A stretch of DNA of 64,000 nt, taken from assembly GCA_021014325.1 (NCBI GenBank), contig CM037459.1, forward strand, positions 11,193,501-11,257,500. The letters are read 5' to 3'. The position numbers and the translations under genes were made by a program. Of the stretch, positions 39,142 through 50,540 are shown in pieces. The stretch is from Plazaster borealis (lineage: Eukaryota; Echinodermata; Asteroidea; Forcipulatida; Labidiasteridae). The notes beneath the pieces are model-generated. The model had not been told where the DNA came from and did no database searches. It was given only the letters and a program-made list of their open reading frames with translations. How positions within the stretch are numbered: position 1 is the first letter of the stretch; every line of letters starts with the position of its first letter.

Positions 39142-42100
39142 ATGTCCAGTAAGTATTAACAAAATAAACGGAGTGCATCGTGTAAGTTGGGCATTGCCTG
39201 TTTGGTCATTATTCGATATCATATCTCTGAAATGATGCTGTAAAATTGTAATTCCCATTTGAAAGATAAATGTGCAAAAGATACAAATGTTTATCTACAT
39301 CCACACATGTACGTGTACATGTACAATGTACAGTGTACAATGTACAGTACGTGTACGTGTAATGGTATTGCCATCAGAGTGGGGACATGTATACGTGTAC
39401 AATGTGAACTGTACGTGTACGTGTGACCTGTGGCATCGTAAACAGACACTTAACCTGCACTTCTTGCGCAGGCACACGTACGTTTTACAAAGCTTAACAA
39501 CTAAGATAGGGAATCTCACTTTTATGAAAAATCTTTTTTAAAAACTGGTTTAATATTAGGCCTATTTCAATTAATCGGTGGGGGAAATAATGGCTGTGGC
39601 CTACAGTATTTTAGACTTTTATCTCAAAATAAACATGTTCAGTTATCTTGTGAAATGCTTACAGCAACCAGACATAGGCCTACACATAATATTCTTGTTG
39701 TTGGTGATAGTCCAGAAAGGCTTGCTAGTCCATAGTCCGAGCATTCATTTATTATGTAGATCGGTGGCAAAGAGAAGGTTCCAAGCAGGGAAATTCCAGA
39801 CCGATGTTCCACATCTGAGAAAGTCATAAGAAAAGAAATTTCCAAGTGCGTTTCAGAATGTTTGAGGGCTTTAAATAATCCCAACAACTGAGTGTTACAT
39901 TCCTTCTACTACAAACAATGGCTCATGAATAAGTAGTTCGTGGTGAAAGTACACAATTTTTAAGGTTTTTTTCAGCATAATTACAATGTCCGTAAAGTGT
40001 ATGAGTGCAGTGGCGTATACCTGGGGGGGGGGGGGCACGGGGAAAATGCCCTCCCCATTGATGTCAGTGGGTGGCCCCATTCGAAATCTGAACTTGTAAG
40101 AGATTAAACATTACCAGAGTAAAACGTTACATTTATATAATCTTTAATATATGATAATTGTCATGTTTTAAAATTAATTTTCCATAACGCAGACAATGTA
40201 TGCCAATTTGTTTTTACACTCACGTCAGATCATCTTATAAATAGTATGGCATAACAAAAGCACTGAAAGGGAGCTTGTTTGAAGCATAGAGAAAGGACCC
40301 ACTGAAGGCACTGTACACGTTTGGTAATTACTTTGGTAAAAACTTACTTGGTAACGAGCAACGGAGAGCTGTTTTAGTAACGTAGTTTTTGAGAAAGAGG
40401 TAATTTCTCACTAAAATAATAAAAGACTTTTTTCTTTCATCATTTTCTTGCAACTTCGATGACCAAGTGAGCCCAAATTTTCACAGGCTTGTTATTTTAT
40501 GCATTATGTTGGGATACACCAAGTGAGAACACTGGTCTTTGACAATTTCCAAACGTGTTCATGCAAGGCACTTAATTGCATTTAATTGCAATTAAATACA
40601 ATTTAATGCAAACAAAAACTGCAGTTTTAATTGGCCAGAAGTGCTCCCTAGAAAAGAAATGGTGTCCCTATTAATATGTACGGAGCCCCTAAAGGGACAA
40701 TAAAGAAAATCAAATTATCTCGTGCGCACGAGATTTTTTAAAATTTATTTTATGGAGCATGCCTCACTATTTTTGTGTGCAGAATATTGCTATTTTTTAA
40801 ATAATTCCGCCCATGAATTTTTAAAAAATTCAGTATATTAGGTGTTGTACCATGCAGAAACACAACACAGCAGTGGTTTTTGCTGGGTGAGTTCAGTCAC
40901 ACCTTGAAAAATCCATTACAAAACTGTGGGTCTGGTGGCTGCCATTGGTTTGTACACATAAATCTTGGCCAGGCTTGCAGCATTAGATGCCAGCCTTTGT
41001 TTGATAACAACCATCAATCATGCTTATCCAGGTCAGCAAGGGCAGCAGCTTGTAGCTATCAGAGGAAGCCTGTGGGACATCACAAGCGGGGGGGGATAGA
41101 GGGGGGACTTCTTGTTTTTTTTTTGTGGCTTGTGTGTGGGAAAAGGGGAAGGGGTGGTAATTCAGCTGGTTATGAACGCTGTACATATTTGAAGAATAGG
41201 GAAAAGCCTAGGAAAAAAAAATTTGTATTCCAGTATATCCAAGACCCTCCCCCTGAGGGTATTAGGGTTGATAATGATGAAAAAAAAAAAAAAAAGCGGG
41301 TATAATACGATTTCCCAGAGTGCACGAAAAAAAAAAGTGTGAGTGTGAAATGTAACAACACTGTTCTTCTAGGTGGGGGGGGGGTTAAGGGGGTTTAATT
41401 ATGTAATAATAATCATAATACAAAAACCAACAACAACAACAACAACAACAATATATATATATAAAGAAATAAAGAAATAAGTATAAACAAAATAAAAATA
41501 ATTAAGTAAATAAATAAATTAAATAAATAAAAACTTACTAAGTGTTTGTCTTAAACATGTACATGTAGATGTGCTGGAGGAGATTGAGAAGCAGAATGCT
41601 GCATTTGCGAAGTTTTTCAACGCCAATGATATGGATGGACTCAAGAATCTGTACACCGAGGATTGTAAAGTGATGCCCCAAGGGCAGGACACAATGATCG
41701 GAAACCATGGTAAACGGACACTGGTGATTTTTATACTTTGACATACTATACAAAATAGGGAGGCGGGCAGGCGAGGGCAGAGAAATAATGTTTGGGGTTT
41801 TATCCTTGTGAGGTATAATGTTTAGGGTTGTAATGCTTGTGATGTATAATGTTTGGGGTTGTAATCCTTGTGATGTATAATGTTTGGGGTGTAAAATGAA
41901 GGTTGTCTTATTAGCTCAAAGTTACCAGTAGGTGAGAAATGGGGTTGCCCTACCGTATCAAACATTTAAAAAAATTATATATATACAAAATAAATAAAAC
42001 GATGATTAAATATAAAGCCTGAAGTTTGAAAGGCTTTATATTTTAAGGAATTAGGAACAAAATAATAGCCTGTGGTAATTTCAAAAATACATATAATTTT

Positions 42101-42615
42101 ATAATAAAATATAGTGGGATACAAGGAAACGTATCGAAGCTATTAATTCTCATGGATATTTTCGATGAATTCTCTTACAGTAATCCCCAAGGTGATGGGA
42201 GAGATTCGAGACCTAGGGGCTACTTCCTGCCAGCTCATAGCTGATGAAGTCGGCCCACTAGGGGGCTCTGATGACATGGTGTACGAGAGAGGACATTACA
42301 TATTCACTAAAAAGGATGTGGCAGAGTGTGCTGTCGGCAAGTACGTCATTCATGTCGTTGTGTTATAGTATTTCCGAAATTCCTTCCAACTTTGGCTTAG
42401 AAAGACCAAATATCATGCCTGATATAATACGAATCTTTGTATGTTTTACAAAACACACGAGTGATTTCACGTAGTGAAACTTGCTGATGCCAACTGAAAA
42501 AAACAACCCAATAACTTCTTCTTCATTTTCATTTCACAGACATGTTGTCATCTGGAAAAAGACAAGCGACGGCTACAAGTTGTACATTGACATTTTCAAC
42601 GACAACAAGGCCTAA
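39142..42615 (+). CDS. NTF2-like (SnoaL/DUF4440-type) small protein, copy 1
   Basis: Four coding exons: 39142-39148 (ATGTCCA, then GTAAGT), 41569-41709, 42181-42340 and 42540-42615 (stop TAA). All junctions have AG/GT and phases agree; the 384-nt CDS encodes 127 residues. After a short helical N-terminus the protein has Y-T-E-D-C-K-V-M-P-Q-G, then ERGHYIF, then GKHVVIWKK and DIFNDNK. This spacing is typical of the NTF2-like fold in SnoaL/DUF4440 proteins, a cone-shaped pocket with varied ligands; ligand and role here are unknown. No signal peptide or membrane segment. The neighbour at 44667-50043 has the same exon lengths and phases, which strongly supports the 7-nt coding first exon. The CDS could be one of several isoforms; 5' non-coding exons cannot be excluded. 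Confidence 0.8.
39300..39423. repeat. GTAC/TGTACA-rich simple repeat
   Basis: Irregular runs of ACATGTACGTGTAC and TGTACAATGTACAGTG in intron 1 of the first NTF2-like gene. Short open frames here (Cys/Thr/Val-rich) are translations of the repeat. Confidence 0.7.
40007..40076 (+). mobile_element. hAT-type end fragment
   Basis: CAGTGGCGTATACC followed by a G homopolymer and GGCACGGGG resembles a hAT terminus like that of the element at 32468. Only one end is present. Confidence 0.45.
40316..40571. mobile_element. MITE of the AGGCACTGxACACG family, copy 1
   Basis: Starts AGGCACTGTACACGTTTGG and ends in a degraded complement (CGTGTTCATGCAAGGCACTTAA). It shares CTTGCAACTTCGATGACCAA, TTTCACAGG, TTGTTATTTTATGCAT and GGTCTTTGACAATT with the copies at 47701 and 60222. 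The flanking TTAA is lost on the left. In intron 1 of the first NTF2-like gene. Confidence 0.7.
40717..40734. repeat. Perfect 18-bp palindrome
   Basis: ATCTCGTGCGCACGAGAT, in an AT-rich stretch of intron. Could be the core of a short dispersed foldback repeat or a protein site; nothing further is visible. Confidence 0.6.
41427..41451. repeat. (CAA)n microsatellite
   Basis: About eight CAA/AAC repeats followed by (AT)n, just upstream of exon 2 of the first NTF2-like gene. Confidence 0.85.
41784..41892. repeat. Short tandem repeat, about 34-bp period, 3-4 copies
   Basis: Imperfect repeats of GTATAATGTTTGGGGTTGTAATCCTTGTGAT between exons 2 and 3 of the first NTF2-like gene. Confidence 0.75.
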
Positions 42616-44666
42616 AATTGTCGTAAACCTCATGGTTGTCTAAAGCACTAAAGGACAAGTGGATCTTATAGCGAAAAACCCCAGAAACACGATTGGCCCG
42701 AGGCTGGTAGAAATATTTAGGGCCACATTTTTGAAACTTTAAGCCCAGACAAAATTGAAACAATACTAAACAACGATCAATTTATTACAGATCCAGTGGA
42801 ACTCTTTCTATATTAATTACGTTGTCTGTGGCCATTATGTCCAATGGGAGAAGCTGTATTTAAAACTAATCAAAGTACAATGTATTTCCACGATAATTAT
42901 GTACAATGTAAGAAGTAACTAAAACTAAATAGTAAACTTGCGGGTACAACCATATGTAAAAACTCTTTTGCATGGAGTGTTGGCTTAGAAACAAATACAT
43001 GGTTGGAAGCCACTGGCAGAATAACCTTGTTTACAAGTAAAAATTCAGTATTAGTAAACAAATAATGGTATAACATATTTAAAAACAAATACATGTATGT
43101 ACAAATTTATAAAATCCTGGAAAATGATGGAATAGAGGATTTTCTATATCTGTCTGTTCTACAGAGTGGTGGAATCAAACCCTTTCAAAGTATTCTCTCT
43201 CAGATGTTTAAGTGTACAGTCAGTTCTAAGAGGGGCAAGCATATTTCTATAGTTGGTGGATTTCAACAGTTTTTCACCCCATTTAACAAAAAGCATAGCA
43301 CGTCTACTTTCAAGAGAGGAAAGATCCAAAAATGCAAGCGCTTTACGAGGTCCTAATGAGGCCTCTCAGTGAGCATTTGATGCAAAAATGCCAGCGGGGG
43401 ACCTCTTTGGTTGCAACGCCTCCTACGTTGTCAGCATGTTGACAAGATTTTTCAATAGCTTTATAAGTCTTGTTTTTTCATTTTGTCTGGGTTAATTAAG
43501 GCTGATTTGTTTACTTAATTAATTAAGTGACGATTGACATGCCGATTTCATACACAAAAGGATGCTGTCAGAGTTGTCCTGCCCGGTTCTAACCAAACAC
43601 TGACTCCTGTTGATTGACACCCCCTCATTCTGGGAAAGAAAAACAAAAAGGCTCGGCGAGATCGTACACCACTGGGAACGAGGTTGCCCTTGCGTGGATT
43701 CGCGATGGTCACACGGGCGTAAAATTGACGCGTGACGCAGTTTATAGAGGATGCTGACGCCTCAACCACCATAGTTTGCAATGAAAAGGCTTCGCGTTGC
43801 AATTACAGCATCTGGCGATTACCATCGCGCATCCAAAACAAGCGTTTACATAAGTTTTAAGATCGGAGGTGAGCTCAAATTGTTTAATTGTTTGCAGTAA
43901 CCGGAAGCTGGGGTCAAGTTTAATTCTTGGGTTTTTATCATTATATCGTTGAATTGATTTTACTTTCATAGTTTTTATCACTAAGTATTACATTCCAAAC
44001 AACATATATAATTTTCATGGTCATAAACTACGTTGAATTAAAATAATTGACGAAACAAAATCACGCCCACGTAAAACTCCATATGGTTGGGACCACAATG
44101 GTCCCGGAAGTTCGAATGCGCGCGAGACTTGCACAGTCTATGACAGCGGCCCTCACTGCATGGTTTTAAACAAACATGGCGAATAAATTAACTTAATATT
44201 CAAATATTGCTAGGAAACTACCAACACTCAATACCATATAAATTGTACTTATTACTATGTTCAATCACAATGCACTTCTAATGAGCGTTTCTAGCAGAGA
44301 TAAAACCATTCAAGAACAGAATAGACCTACAAGCTAATGTGCACATAATAGTCGTTGCGAGGCACCGGTGTAGCGGTCTCAACAAATTCCAAACGTCCAG
44401 GGTAAATAATGTACCCACAAAGCGGGGCGATGCTTAGTCAGGTACCCTTTTTAAGATAAGAAAAAATAAGTAAAAAGAGAAACAAAACTAAACATGGGGA
44501 GTACTCTTTCGATTACAATGATGACGATTAAATACAAATGGAAATACAAAATAATGAGCAGCAGCAGGTCAAATGTGAGTCTGGGAACCCGTATATGTCA
44601 ACTGTGATAAGCTTCGACCCGACACCTTTCATTGTTGAGTTGGAATCACCACAAACAGCAAGAAAC
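42616..44666. other. Spacer between the two NTF2-like genes
   Basis: About 2 kb with the 3' UTR of the first gene and the upstream region of the second. I found no canonical AATAAA soon after the stop at 42613-42615. Short ORFs at 43093-43356 and 43548-43981 have no recognisable domain. A TATATG sequence near 44592 lies about 75 bp before the second gene's ATG, a weak promoter candidate. Confidence 0.4.
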
Positions 44667-47600
44667 ATGGATGGTAAGTCTAATATGATACAAAATTAAG
44701 TTTGAAGCTAAGATAGTTTAAATGGTTTTGCTTTAGGCCTAGTTAGATTGTTCAGCGCATTTGACAAAAAGGGCAAACCTTAACAATTAACCTTGCGTCA
44801 TTTTGCATGAACCATATCTGGTAATGACTAAAAACTCGTAGCTTCCAAATGCCTGTATTAGTGTATCAGGGAAAATCGTTTGATGCTCGATATGTGGCAT
44901 GGTGTAACCCTCCCCCCCCCCCCCCCCACCCCTTGCTATGTGGCTTCATTGTGTTTGAAGAATCTCGGGAATTCGTTAGAGGATTTTAGGGAGGTACTTC
45001 TGTACGAGAGGAAAACAGTATGATAAAATATGAGAACATTAATTTGGGGAGGACATCATCTGCCACATATTGGGCATTGTATAGGGAAAATGACTGCACT
45101 CTACGTTATTAAGGACTATATTGGCGGTCTTTTTTTCTACGGGCCGAGCTGCCACTTTAGAACCAAAATTAGAACCAAAATTAGAACCAAAACTAGAACT
45201 CAAATGCATGGGTGTGTCTCGTTAATAACCTTCACCGTAAGTACCAGGTTGGCTTTCTTTATGAATCTTCTGGTCCGGGGAAACCTTAATAAAAAGGCGT
45301 CGGGCGTATGAATTATTTACCTTTATCATGACGTCACCATCTTGGTATACGTTCACTGTGTGCATGGAGGCAACAGTGGCAGTATATGATAAATCACGTT
45401 ATACCAAAAGGGCGCCAGGTTATTTATTACATTGGTTCAAAACGGAAGAAACAAAATGGCTGAACCGTGATGGCCAAGTGCACCAGCAGGGATTCGCTCT
45501 TTTTTTTTCATTGTAGAAAAAACACCAGTCAATCAATCTCATGGTTATATTACAGGCATTACGGCTGCGATCGAAACAAGGAAAGAGGAGTGGAAGAAAC
45601 ATTTCTTAAATAATGACATGATATCAACTAGTCAGATCTACTCGCTGGACTGCAAGCTGATGCCGCAGGGAAAAGAGACCATCATTGGAAGGGAGAGTAA
45701 GTTGAGAGTTGAAACTTAGTGTAGGCTACTATCTGAAAACAATTTAACCGAAAATATCTGTGCTAATGTCCCCGAAAGTTTTAGTTAGTTCAGTCATTTG
45801 AAAGAAGACAATGACGACATTCGTACACACTCAAAACACCCGGATCAGCCGGCCGTCGATTTCACCGAACTCTTCCTAACTTAAGATTAATCCTAGGCAA
45901 TGCTAAGATATAGGACTAGTCTTAAGTTAGGACCAGTACTTAAGACTAGTCCTATCTCTCAGCATTGCCTAGGATTAATCCTAAGTTAGGAAGAGTTTGG
46001 TGAAATCGACGGCTGGTCCCAAGGGGCCTGACCCAGTTCCGGGTCAGTGACCCAGAAAGTTTTATTTTTATTTTTTTGTAATCAAAAATTATACGTCATT
46101 TTGACCCATTTCTGGGTAATGTTGGCACAAGTTCCGGGTCATATTGACCCAAGGATGGGTCAGGTCCCTCTGGACCCAGGTCAATTTTCTGACCCGAAAG
46201 TTTTAAGAATGTAGAATGTAAATTGAGCCACTTATCGAACAGTGTCTCAGGCTATGGCTGTAGATTTTGGTTTAAAATACAGCACTCTGTACATGTTCTG
46301 ATTTTTATTTCGCAGTCGTAAATCTTGGGGGATGTATCCCCGCCCCACCCCTTCCACGCACGCACCCACGAATGGTTCGACCTGGTATATTGATGACTTT
46401 TCCTTACAATCCAATTGTTTTGACTCCCCCTTTTTTCTTCACTCCCCCATTTTTTCGACATTCCCATTGGTTTTGTACACAAAATCAACAGAGAACGTCC
46501 TCAATCTGTCAAACCAAGCACCTGAGGATTCACTCCACATTATTAATTTTAAGCCCTTTGGTCCCAACGGATAGACAAGCTAAACGTAACACAAACATGG
46601 GAAATGACCCATGATGATCCCCCACCGAACAGTTAGTTAGTTTGTTTGTTTGTTTGTTTGTTTGTTTGTTGGGGTGTTTGTTTGTTTGTTTGTTTGTTGG
46701 GGTGTTTGTTTGTTTGTTTGTTTGTTTGTTTGTTTGTTTGTTTGTTTGTTTGTTTGTTTGTTTGTTTGGTTGGTTGTTTGGTTGGTTGTTTGTTTGTTTG
46801 TTGTTTTAGATGATCTTCCTAACAATTTGGAATTCGGCAAAGCTCCCACAAAGAGATATAAACGTCAAGCTGCCGGCAACAGCCAATATCTATCAAACAA
46901 ACATTGGTTGAACGATGGTTATAAATTGCACAAATCAATTATGCTTCAGTAAGACGAAAATATTGTCCATTCGATGAGAAAGTATGTAGATAATGCTTGA
47001 AAAGACAAGACAAAAAAGGGAACGCACTGGACTGGAAGGACTTGGCCAAGTCCGGCTGAAAAAAAATCATTATTTTGTTGAGCTATAATTTCTGACACGC
47101 ACTCGCATCCTCTTTCACAAGCTACGCACAAAATGAGCCAACCCCTGCATCCTCAATATAAATTAATACTCAAACAGTTTCTTTGTTAATCCAAAATATT
47201 TATTCCCTCCACATTTAGAAAACCTAAATAATATAGTAATGCTTTACTCAACATTGTCAAAATATACAGCTATACCGAATGGCTTAATAGACCTACGAAA
47301 CAAAGGCGGTTCGTCAGTAGAGTGGAACACCTTGGAGATAGGTCCAATGGATGGCAATGGTGACGTCATCTTCGAACGCGGCGAGTACAAATTTTTAAAG
47401 CCAGACGGAAATGCCGTGTATGAAGGAAAGTGAGTATTGATATTTCAACATAATACATAATATTATTTAAAAATAAATTCGTAAAATAAAACTGCATTTC
47501 TAATATATTGTACTTGCATTCGCTTTTATAAAGGCGAGAACTTCATATTCGGCAAATTTTCGGCAAATAAGTGACCAACTTACATGTCGCGTTAGTCTAT

Positions 47601-50043
47601 TTCGCGCGACATTGAAAGCTCCTCGAAACTGTCGTTCAGTTTCAGTTAACGTGTCAGCAAATGTACTTTTGCGTCATGTGATTAAAACTATTCAGTTTAA
47701 AGGGAGGCTATACCTTTGGTAATTACTCCAAAAATAATGACCATAAACACTTACTTGGTAAAGAGCACTTGAGAGCTGTATACAACATTGTTAATGACAC
47801 CCTTTGATAAGATAAAATAATTTAAACCTGAAAACACACAATTCTATGCAACAAGGGTGGTATTTTCTTATTTTCTTGCAACTTCGATGACCAAATTTTC
47901 ACAGGGTTGTTATTGTATGCAAGTGTTGGGATACTGGTCTTTGACAATTACCAAAGGTATACCCTGCTTTAAAGGGCACACTCACGCTGCAGCATTCAAA
48001 TTCGCAGCAGCCTTTCGCTGAAAAGTCTAGTTGCGTCTACTTTGCTGAATTGAATGCCGATTTTGCATGCTAAAAAGAATGCCTTGTAAGTTTAATTGAA
48101 TAAAATGCTATATTACACTGTAAAAACAGCGTTTAGGTTTTAAACACATACAAAACATGTTTACACGCAAACACGTTCAGAAATATGTTTGTAAGCTAAA
48201 TGGCTATCTCTTTAACATGTCAAAAAACTAAACGGGTTGAGATTTGTTGTGCTTGTTTGAAATGCAGTTTTGAACTTAAACAGATACACAACATGTTTAC
48301 ACGCAAACACGTTCAGAAATATGTTTGTAAGCTAATGGCTATCTCTTTAACATGTCAAAAAGCTAAACGGGTTGAGATTTGTTGTGCTTGTTTGAAATGC
48401 AGTTTTGAATTTAAACAGATACAAAACATGTTCACACGCAAACACGTTCAGAAATATGTTTGCAAGCTAAATGGCTAGCTCTTTAACATGTCAAAAGCTA
48501 AACATGTTGCGATTTGTTATGCAGGTTTGAACTGATTTGAACATTTGAATGCACCAGAATGTGTTTACATCATTTGAATACGTTTGCTATTGGTATGATA
48601 GGCTTCCATGTATAGGCATATAGGCCTTCATTTTAGAACTCGTGTTTGCTATGTGGCACAAACACATACAGGTTTAAAATACTTTGCATTTTGGTAATAC
48701 GTAACTTGACAAAGGTATCAAAAAATGCTCCACTTGTTTAGCCTCATGCCCATGGCAAGTAGAATTGCTCAGGTAGCAAACGCATACTCAAATGATGTAA
48801 ACACATTCTGGTGTTCAAACAAGTTCAAACCTGCATTCATCGCAACACGTTTAGCTTTTTGACATGTTAAATAGATACCAATTTAGCTTACAAACATATT
48901 TCTAAACATGTTTGCCTGTAAACATGTCTTTTATGTGTTTAAATTCATCAGTTTGTTTAGAATGAAATGGGCGGGGTTTAATTAAATATGCACAAATATA
49001 GACCTCGGTGTTTATTCAAAACCATTGTAGGTATAACAGCCTTTCCTGCGCAGTGGTTTATACTTTAATGTGTGTATTAAAAGTTCAATTGAAGCAAATG
49101 TTGTAGCATATTGGTCAGCACTTCAAAGATTCATACCATGAGTAGAAAGTAAAGCCCAAAATGTGTATAGGCCTTATTAGACAATTTCAATAATTGCAAA
49201 ATGACTGTATTCAGCATGTCTGCATTCATAACATCATTGCCCCTCAAATCATCTCGGAGACCTTTGAGATGATGATGACTTATCGATTCTCATACCGAGC
49301 GTTGATTGGGCATTATATATCAACAATTCTCTTTTCTTTTAAACTTAAAGAAAAGAGACAGGTCTTTATAAATTAAGCTTATTCTTTGAGACGTGTATTG
49401 CATTCTAAACATGTAGCACCCACTTTTAAGGAACCCTAAACACATTCAATCTAAATGTGTCACAGGCTAAATGTGTCTCGGCTTAAACATGTCACAGAAA
49501 CGCAAAATCTAAACATGTTGAGGGCTAAACGTGTGAAAAAAGTGGGTACAAGCGAGGCGTTTAGAAATGTGTTTATATTCTAAACGCCGTTTTTACAGTG
49601 TAATTTGCATGCCTCAAAGTGAAATTGAATGACAATTTCAACTGAGGAGGCAATTCGCTGTAATACAATATCATTGAAGTGAAAGAGGTTGCTTCTTTGC
49701 TGATAATGACCAGGAAAATATATACATTTGCTATAAGTATTATTAATCTGTTATTTCAGATCATCTACTCAGTTTTCAACTGAAAGAAATGAAAACTACT
49801 ACACTACGGATAACTAACATGTTTGCCTTTTACAATTTCCATACAACAGTTTCCAACTCAAAACATGTTTGCCTGGCATAAAACACACCGGGCATTGTGC
49901 GCACGTGACCATGTGCACTGCACTGAATTTTAATTTTTATTTTCAATTAATTAATTACATTTTGTTTCAGGCACTTAGTGATTTGGAAGAAGATTTCTGG
50001 TGTGTACGAGATGTACATCGATATTTACAATGACAACAAGTAG
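44667..50043 (+). CDS. NTF2-like (SnoaL/DUF4440-type) small protein, copy 2
   Basis: Four coding exons: 44667-44673 (ATGGATG, then GTAAGT), 45556-45696, 47270-47429 and 49971-50043 (stop TAG). The 381-nt CDS encodes 126 residues. It keeps the family pattern of copy 1: Y-S-L-D-C-K-L-M-P-Q-G, ERGEYKF, GKHLVIWKK, DIYNDNK. Exon lengths 7, 141 and 160 and all phases equal copy 1, so the genes are tandem duplicates. By eye, the last exon is the most conserved part and the exon 2-3 regions have diverged strongly, which suggests changed ligand specificity. Introns hold a hairpin element, a (GTTT)n microsatellite, a TTAA MITE and a foldback element. Its 3' end converges on the SLC27A-like gene. Confidence 0.8.
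45853..46014. repeat. Hairpin MITE, about 162 bp
   Basis: Long arms from GCCGTCGATTTCACC through CTCTTCCTAACTTA, GATTAATCCTAGGCAATGCT and GGACTAGTCTTAAGT, matched by their complements ending GGTGAAATCGACGGC. The centre is near 45930. Non-coding, typical foldback MITE, in intron 2 of the second NTF2-like gene. Confidence 0.85.
46024..46200. repeat. GGGTCA/TGACCC-rich repeat
   Basis: At least eight occurrences of TGACCC, GGGTCA or GACCCA in both orientations over about 175 bp, directly after the hairpin MITE. Probably a degraded short repeat element. Confidence 0.5.
46640..46802. repeat. (GTTT)n microsatellite
   Basis: About 160 bp of GTTT repeats with GGGGT and GGTT interruptions. The open frames on both strands here, rich in Phe/Val/Cys or Thr/Asn/Lys/Gln, are repeat artefacts. 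Confidence 0.95.
47701..47968. mobile_element. TTAA-flanked MITE, copy 2
   Basis: Flanked by TTAA at 47697-47700 and 47969-47972. Starts AGGGAGGCTATACCTTTGG and ends in its complement (CCAAAGGTATACCCTGCT). Shares the internal blocks of the copies at 40316 and 60222. TTAA targets fit Kolobok or piggyBac-type elements. In intron 3 of the second NTF2-like gene. Confidence 0.75.
48113..49603. mobile_element. Foldback DNA element with tandem sub-repeats, about 1.49 kb
   Basis: The 24-bp ends begin TTACACTGTAAAAAC and match as inverted repeats with one mismatch (48113-48136, 49580-49603). Near the left end lie about 2.6 copies of a 135/136-bp repeat (starts 48155, 48291, 48426) rich in AAACATGTTTACACGC. 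Inverted matches to the sub-repeat and following sequence lie at about 48770-48935, so the left half can fold on itself. A 92-codon open frame over the sub-repeats exists only because 135 is divisible by three. No transposase is seen. Confidence 0.75.
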
Positions 50044-50460
50044 AGACTCAAGCTGTTCACAGTAAATATCCTGCGAAATGGTTTTAGCAAACATTTTTAA
50101 AAGTTTGAGTGCAGGTTGCACTTCGTTCTTTAGTCTACGATATTTCTTGCTGTGTGCGTAGATAAACACTCTGTTTTCTCGAGGTTTTCTTTAAAGGAGG
50201 TTTAAGATTAAGAAAACGACACTATCTCAACATTAAATACGGCAAATCAGTTTCAATTTTGAAAGAATCCAAATGTAAATTTTTGGGACGTGTTTTGTCT
50301 CTTTTGTATTTTTCAATAAGCCCACTCCTGCACTTAATTACAAATAACAAAACAAAAAACTATTTCAATGACAAAGCAAAAGGGCTAAACATGAAAGAAA
50401 TAATATTAATGTCACTATATAAATCCAACCAACCTTCATTAGGCATAAAGTGGAGCATTG

Positions 50461-50466
50461 TTTAAT
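50461..50466 (-). terminator. Candidate polyadenylation signal (ATTAAA) of the SLC27A-like gene
   Basis: TTTAAT on the plus strand reads ATTAAA on the minus strand, 75 bp beyond the stop codon. A variant hexamer, position-based only. Confidence 0.3.
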
Positions 50467-50491
50467 TATGAGGTTGCCCTTTTCCTTTAAA

Positions 50492-50497
50492 AATAAA
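50492..50497 (+). terminator. Candidate polyadenylation signal (AATAAA) of NTF2-like copy 2
   Basis: AATAAA about 450 bp after the stop at 50041-50043. If used, the 3' UTR would reach to within tens of bases of the opposing gene's stop. Confidence 0.4.
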
Positions 50498-50540
50498 GTT
50501 AACCAAGGCATTGGGTATAGTGGCAAACAAGTAACAATGT

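Noticed and set aside
40880..41305. 141-codon plus-strand frame in intron 1 of NTF2-like copy 1
   Set aside because: Ends in a poly-A/Lys run and crosses G-rich and T-rich simple sequence; no recognisable motif, and it is not needed by the spliced model.
43548..43981. Minus-strand frames of 79-84 codons between the NTF2-like genes
   Set aside because: No domain, splice context or paralogue recognised.
46640..46802. Open frames on both strands over the GTTT tract
   Set aside because: They are translations of a tetranucleotide repeat.
48200..48478. 92-codon frame with internal duplication (MAISLTCQK repeats)
   Set aside because: It follows from a 135-bp non-coding sub-repeat that is divisible by three and lies inside a foldback element.
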